This document shows positions 5,870 through 9,201 of a stretch of 9,201 nucleotides of DNA, in pieces (within the stretch, counting starts at the first letter, position 1; each line of letters begins with the position of its first letter). The stretch spans positions 1 through 9,201 of the forward strand of contig CAKUJB010000058.1 of NCBI GenBank assembly GCA_934661165.1, given 5' to 3'. Origin of the DNA: an uncultured Microbacteriaceae bacterium. Lineage in GTDB: Bacteria; Actinomycetota; Actinomycetes; Actinomycetales; Microbacteriaceae. The notes beneath the pieces are model-generated. The model worked only from the letters and a program-made list of their open reading frames with translations, made no database searches and was not told where the DNA came from. Position numbers and translations under genes: made by a program.

Positions 5870-5895
5870 GTCCGAGCTCGGAGGAATGCGCGCCC

Positions 5896-5913
5896 GTCAC
5901 GCCGATGGCGAAC
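5896..5913. promoter_or_regulatory. ClgR-type activator box upstream of clpC
   Basis: CGC-CGATG-GCG at 5900-5910, followed by AAC, matches the ClgR operator as I recall it (WNNWCGCYNANRGCGWWS) at every defined position except the first. ClgR is an actinobacterial activator of clp genes in Corynebacterium, Streptomyces and Mycobacterium. The centre (5905) lies about 50 bases before the transcription start predicted from the -10 box at 5942-5947, a normal place for an activator. Confidence 0.6.
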
Positions 5914-5941
5914 ACGGGCATCGCATCCGCCACCCCCTCGT

Positions 5942-5947
5942 TACCCT
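5942..5947 (+). promoter_or_regulatory. Candidate -10 box of clpC
   Basis: TACCCT fits TANNNT and would start transcription near 5954, giving a leader of about 39 bases. No good -35 lies 17-18 bases upstream, as is usual for promoters that depend on an activator such as ClgR. Confidence 0.4.
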
Positions 5948-5955
5948 CGATGTAC

Positions 5956-5979
5956 CGACGCCTCACCGACACGGCGTCG
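5956..5979 (+). other. Stem-loop in the clpC mRNA leader
   Basis: CGACGCC (5956-5962) and GGCGTCG (5973-5979) form a seven-pair GC stem with a ten-base loop. It ends two bases before the GGGAG ribosome binding site (5982-5986). With a start near 5954 it would sit at the very 5' end of the transcript, where it might protect the mRNA or affect ribosome access. This role is inferred. Confidence 0.4.
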
Positions 5980-5992
5980 ATGGGAGTCCCAG

Positions 5993-8482
5993 ATGTTCGA
6001 GCGCTTCACCGACCGAGCCCGCCGCGTCGTCGTCCTCGCCCAGGAGGAGGCGAAGCTGCTCAACCACAACTACATCGGCACCGAGCACATCCTGCTCGGG
6101 CTCATCCACGAGGGCGAGGGAGTCGCCGCGAAGGCGCTCGAGTCCCTCGGCATCTCGCTCGACGCCGTGCGCGAGCAGGTCCAGGACATCATCGGCCAGG
6201 GGCAGCAGCAGCCCACGGGCCACATCCCCTTCACGCCCCGGGCGAAGAAGGTCCTCGAGCTGAGCCTGCGCGAGGCGCTCCAGCTCGGCCACAACTACAT
6301 CGGCACCGAGCACATCCTGCTCGGGCTCATTCGCGAGGGCGAGGGCGTCGCCGCGCAGGTGCTCATCAAGCTCGGCGCCGACCTCAACAAGGTCCGCCAG
6401 CAGGTCATCCAGCTGCTGTCCGGCTACCAGGGCAAGGAGTCGGTCCAGGTCGGCGCCCAGGAGCAGGGCGGCGGCTCGGAGAAGGGCTCGCAGGTCCTCG
6501 ACCAGTTCGGGCGCAACCTCACGCAGGCCGCCCGCGACGGCAAGCTCGACCCCGTCATCGGCCGCGAGCGCGAGATGGAGCGGGTCATGCAGATCCTCTC
6601 CCGCCGGACGAAGAACAACCCCGTGCTCATCGGCGAGCCCGGCGTCGGCAAGACTGCCGTCGTCGAGGGCCTCGCGCAGGCGATCGTCAAGGGCGAGGTG
6701 CCCGAGACGCTCAAGGACAAGCAGGTCTACACGCTCGACCTCGGCTCGCTCATCGCGGGCTCCCGCTACCGCGGCGACTTCGAGGAGCGGCTCAAGAAGG
6801 TGACGAAGGAGATCCGCACCCGCGGCGACATCATCGTCTTCATCGACGAGATCCACACGCTCGTCGGCGCCGGCGCCGCCGAGGGCGCGATCGACGCGGC
6901 GAACATCCTCAAGCCGCTGCTGGCCCGCGGCGAGCTCCAGACGATCGGCGCGACGACGCTTGACGAGTACCGGAAGCACTTCGAGAAGGACGCCGCGCTC
7001 GAGCGCCGCTTCCAGCCGGTGCAGGTGAGCGAGCCGACGGTCCCGCACACCATCAACATCCTCAAGGGGCTGCGCGACAAGTACGAGGCCTTCCACAAGG
7101 TCTCGATCACCGACGAGGCGATCGTGCAGGCCGCGAAGCTCGCCGACCGCTACGTGCAGGACCGCTTCCTGCCGGACAAGGCGATCGACCTGATCGACGA
7201 GGCCGGCGCCCGCCTCAGGCTGAGCATCCTGTCGAGCCCGCCCGAGCTGCGCGAGTTCGACGAGAAGATCGCCGCGGTCCGGGCCCAGAAGGAGGCCGCG
7301 ATCGAGGAGCAGGACTTCGAGAAGGCCGCGGGCCTCCGCGACGAGGAGAAGCAGCTGCTCGGCGAGCGGCTGCGCCTCGAGAAGCAGTGGAAGTCGGGCG
7401 AGATGGGCTCGACCGGCACGGTCGACGAGGGCGTCATCGCCGAGGTGCTCGCCCAGGCCACCGGCATCCCGGTCTTCAAGCTCACCGAGGAGGAGACCGC
7501 ACGCCTGCGCTTCATGGAGGACGCCCTGCACCAGCGGGTCATCGGCCAGAACGAGGCGATCTCGGTGCTCGCGAAGTCGATGCGCCGCACGCGCGCGGGC
7601 CTCAAGGACCCGAAGCGCCCCGGCGGTTCGTTCATCTTCGCCGGGCCCACCGGCGTCGGCAAGACGGAGCTCGCGAAGGCGCTCGCCGAGTTCCTCTTCG
7701 ACGACGAGGACGCGCTCATCACGCTCGACATGTCCGAGTACGGCGAGAAGCACACCGCCTCGCGCCTGTTCGGCGCGCCCCCCGGGTTCGTCGGCTTCGA
7801 GGAGGGCGGCCAGCTCACCGAGAAGGTGCGGCGCAAGCCGTTCTCCGTCGTGCTCTTCGACGAGATCGAGAAGGCGCACCCGGACATCTTCAACTCGCTG
7901 CTCCAGGTGCTCGAGGAGGGTCGCCTCACGGACGGTCAGGGCCGTGTGGTCGACTTCAAGAACACCGTCATCATCATGACGACGAACCTCGGGACGAAGG
8001 ACATCACGAATGGTCCGGTCGGCTTCCAGGCCGAGGGCAACGCGGAGACCGACTACGAGCGGATGGCGGGCAAGGTCAAGGAGGAGCTGAAGAAGAACTT
8101 CCGCCCCGAGTTCCTCAACCGCGTCGACGAGGTCATCGTCTTCCCGCACCTCACCCACGAGGAACTGCTCAAGGTCGTCGACCTCTTCATCAAGCGGCTG
8201 CGCGACCGGCTCTACGAGCGGGACATGTCGATCGAGCTCAGCGAGGCCGCGCGCGAGCGCCTCGCGATCATCGGCTGGGACCCGACGCTGGGGGCGAGGC
8301 CGCTGCGCCGCGCGGTGCAGCACGAGATCGAGGACGTGCTCAGCGAGCGGATCCTCTACGGCGAGTTCAAGAACGGCGAGCACGTGAAGGTCGACGTGGT
8401 CGACGGCGAGTTCGTCTTCACGAGCGCGCCGCGCGACGGCACGACCCCCGCCGCGGAGGAGCCGGCCTCGGCCACCGCTTGA
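5993..8482 (+). CDS. clpC: ClpC, AAA+ ATPase unfoldase of the ClpCP protease
   Basis: An 829-residue Hsp100 class I protein that unfolds substrates with ATP and feeds them to ClpP. Two Clp_N repeats (about 1-70 and 76-145, each with HNYIGTEHILLGLI) form the adaptor- and substrate-binding N-domain. AAA domain 1 has Walker A GEPGVGKT (214-221) and Walker B FIDEIH with Asp285 and Glu286, plus the pore-loop segment YRGDFEERL. The middle region carries a UVR-like coiled coil at about 424-460 (EEQDFEKAAGLRDEEK). AAA domain 2 has GPTGVGKT (551-558), FDEIEKAH with Asp623 and Glu624, and the VGF loop (676-678) expected to dock on ClpP. The C-terminus ends in an Ala/Pro/Glu tail. GGGAG six bases before the ATG sets the start. 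ClpC1 is essential in mycobacteria. All catalytic motifs appear intact; probable regulation is by ClgR. Confidence 0.97.
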   Translation: MFERFTDRARRVVVLAQEEAKLLNHNYIGTEHILLGLIHEGEGVAAKALESLGISLDAVREQVQDIIGQGQQQPTGHIPFTPRAKKVLELSLREALQLGHNYIGTEHILLGLIREGEGVAAQVLIKLGADLNKVRQQVIQLLSGYQGKESVQVGAQEQGGGSEKGSQVLDQFGRNLTQAARDGKLDPVIGREREMERVMQILSRRTKNNPVLIGEPGVGKTAVVEGLAQAIVKGEVPETLKDKQVYTLDLGSLIAGSRYRGDFEERLKKVTKEIRTRGDIIVFIDEIHTLVGAGAAEGAIDAANILKPLLARGELQTIGATTLDEYRKHFEKDAALERRFQPVQVSEPTVPHTINILKGLRDKYEAFHKVSITDEAIVQAAKLADRYVQDRFLPDKAIDLIDEAGARLRLSILSSPPELREFDEKIAAVRAQKEAAIEEQDFEKAAGLRDEEKQLLGERLRLEKQWKSGEMGSTGTVDEGVIAEVLAQATGIPVFKLTEEETARLRFMEDALHQRVIGQNEAISVLAKSMRRTRAGLKDPKRPGGSFIFAGPTGVGKTELAKALAEFLFDDEDALITLDMSEYGEKHTASRLFGAPPGFVGFEEGGQLTEKVRRKPFSVVLFDEIEKAHPDIFNSLLQVLEEGRLTDGQGRVVDFKNTVIIMTTNLGTKDITNGPVGFQAEGNAETDYERMAGKVKEELKKNFRPEFLNRVDEVIVFPHLTHEELLKVVDLFIKRLRDRLYERDMSIELSEAARERLAIIGWDPTLGARPLRRAVQHEIEDVLSERILYGEFKNGEHVKVDVVDGEFVFTSAPRDGTTPAAEEPASATA

Positions 8483-8501
8483 TCGCGAGGATCTGTGGGA
8501 G

Positions 8502-8526
8502 ACCCGGCGGGAGACCGCCGGGTTTT
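8502..8526 (+). terminator. Intrinsic terminator of clpC
   Basis: ACCCGGCGG, loop GAGA, CCGCCGGGT forms a nine-pair stem followed by a short run of T (8523-8526). It starts 20 bases after the clpC stop codon, separating clpC from the lipoprotein gene. The GNRA-type loop and GC-rich stem make it the strongest terminator in the window. Confidence 0.85.
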
Positions 8527-8553
8527 CCATGTCCCCCATTCGGGGGGTAATGT
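8525..8553 (+). promoter_or_regulatory. Candidate promoter of the lipoprotein gene with a C5/G5 inverted repeat in the spacer
   Basis: TAATGT (8548-8553) fits TANNNT, and TTCCAT lies 17 bases upstream as a poor -35. The spacer holds the inverted repeat CCCCC-ATTC-GGGGG (8533-8546), with one further G at 8547 directly before the -10 box, where a regulator could bind. The predicted leader is about 43 bases. The promoter begins at the end of the clpC terminator. Confidence 0.4.
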
Positions 8554-8602
8554 GGTCCGGCGCGCGGCGAGGGGCCGGCGCACGAGCACCAGGAGGCCAC
8601 GA

Positions 8603-9094
8603 ATGCGCACATCGATCCGTCCCGCGGCCGCGGCCGCCGCGCTGCTCGTCGCCGCGACCGGCCTCACCGGCTGCGCGCTCTTCGGCCCGGGCGCCGTTCG
8701 CGACGGCGGCACGGGCGAAGTGACCGCCGGCGGCCAGCTCGACGCATTCGCACTGCGCGTCGGGGACTGCTTCAACGACGCGGCGGGCGAGGAGTTCGAG
8801 GCGCTCGAGGTCGTCCCCTGCGCGGATCCCCACGACAACGAGCTGTTCTTCGAGTTCTCGTTCCCGGACGGGCCGTACCCGACCGAGGACGAGTTCACCG
8901 CGGCGACGATCGAGCGCTGCGACCCGGCGTTCGCCGAGTTCGTCGGCACCGACTATGACGCCTCCTCCCTCGACTACTGGTGGATCACCCCGACGGCGGC
9001 GGGCTGGGACGAGATCGACGACCGCGTCGTGCAGTGCGCCGTGTGGGACCCCGCCGGCCGGGTGAGCGGCTCGGTCAGGCAGTCGGGGCGCTGA
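8603..9094 (+). CDS. Secreted lipoprotein of the Septum-formation family
   Basis: A 163-residue protein with a lipoprotein signal peptide: RTSIR charges, an Ala/Leu hydrophobic core and the lipobox LTGC with Cys24 as the lipidation site. The mature part starts with a Gly-rich linker. It then shows the pattern of the Pfam Septum_form domain: LRVGDCF (51-57), VVPCADPHDNELFFEF (70-85), a Cys at 106, the ITPTAAGW segment (128-135) and a closing DRVVQCAVWD (140-149). Cys56, 73, 106 and 145 could form two disulfides outside the membrane. The family is named for a proposed link to septum formation, but I know of no biochemical function. AGGAGG lies six bases before ATG 8603, which fixes the start. 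The gene has its own promoter candidate and is separated from clpC by a terminator. Confidence 0.85.
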   Translation: MRTSIRPAAAAAALLVAATGLTGCALFGPGAVRDGGTGEVTAGGQLDAFALRVGDCFNDAAGEEFEALEVVPCADPHDNELFFEFSFPDGPYPTEDEFTAATIERCDPAFAEFVGTDYDASSLDYWWITPTAAGWDEIDDRVVQCAVWDPAGRVSGSVRQSGR

Positions 9095-9201
9095 GCCCGC
9101 TGGCCTCGGCCCGCGTCGGGCTCCGGGGCGACGGGCGCCGCGACGGGTGCCTCGCGGCTGCCGCCGCCGCGCGGCCTGAGGTGCGGCGTGCGAGACTGAG
9201 C

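Noticed and set aside
5178..5972. A longer start (5972) for the DUF2975-like protein
   Set aside because: It would translate through the promoter, the repeats and the AGGAG ribosome binding site, and the added residues have no family features; ATG 5801 is better placed.
5963..8833. A 956-codon open frame on the minus strand spanning all of clpC
   Set aside because: It is composed mainly of Leu, Arg, Asp, Glu and Ala repeats mirroring clpC codon bias, crosses the clpC terminator and has no family resemblance.
9095..9201. A possible convergent gene entering from the right edge on the minus strand
   Set aside because: Minus-strand frames are open for 40 or so codons, but the translations are Arg/Ala/Pro-rich without a recognisable motif, so no CDS can be supported from 107 bases.

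Overview
The window comes from a high-GC actinobacterium, most likely Micrococcales and probably Microbacteriaceae. This rests on the strong G/C third-position bias, actinobacterial versions of PanC, LysS and ClpC, a Septum-formation-type lipoprotein, and several genes whose TANNNT -10 box lies so close to a GTG/ATG that they look leaderless. No taxonomic search was possible.

Layout. Positions 1-248 hold the 3' end of panC (pantothenate synthesis). Convergent to it is a minus-strand pair: a DUF2252 protein (2243 to 819) followed by a small two-helix membrane protein with a SHOCT tail (734 to 342). Divergent from DUF2252 is lysS (2338-3849, class II lysyl-tRNA synthetase). lysS overlaps by one base a 30-codon single-helix membrane ORF (3849-3941). 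A separate small membrane protein gene with a leaderless-type promoter follows (4014-4190).

Positions 4197-5801 form an accessory block on the minus strand. It contains a VapBC/FitAB-type toxin-antitoxin pair (antitoxin 4828 to 4589, PIN toxin 4589 to 4197) with a perfect 36-bp inverted-repeat operator candidate upstream. It also contains a two-gene operon of a DUF2975-like membrane protein and an Xre-type regulator (5801 to 4951), with an AT-rich, repeat-bearing promoter. Both pairs use TGATG stop/start overlaps, so partner synthesis is probably coupled.

Divergent from that operon is clpC (5993-8482), the Hsp100 unfoldase of the ClpCP protease. Its upstream region carries a close match to the ClgR operator, a -10 candidate and a leader stem-loop beside the ribosome binding site. 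A good intrinsic terminator follows. Then comes a lipoprotein gene of the Septum-formation family (8603-9094). The last 107 bases (9095-9201) hold no feature I can support.

The housekeeping genes (panC, lysS, clpC) are conserved. The interest lies in the regulatory DNA: the 36-bp operator of the toxin-antitoxin pair, the TTATCG repeats before the DUF2975/Xre operon, the ClgR-like box, and the small coupled ORF behind lysS. I saw no tRNA, rRNA, CRISPR array or insertion sequence.
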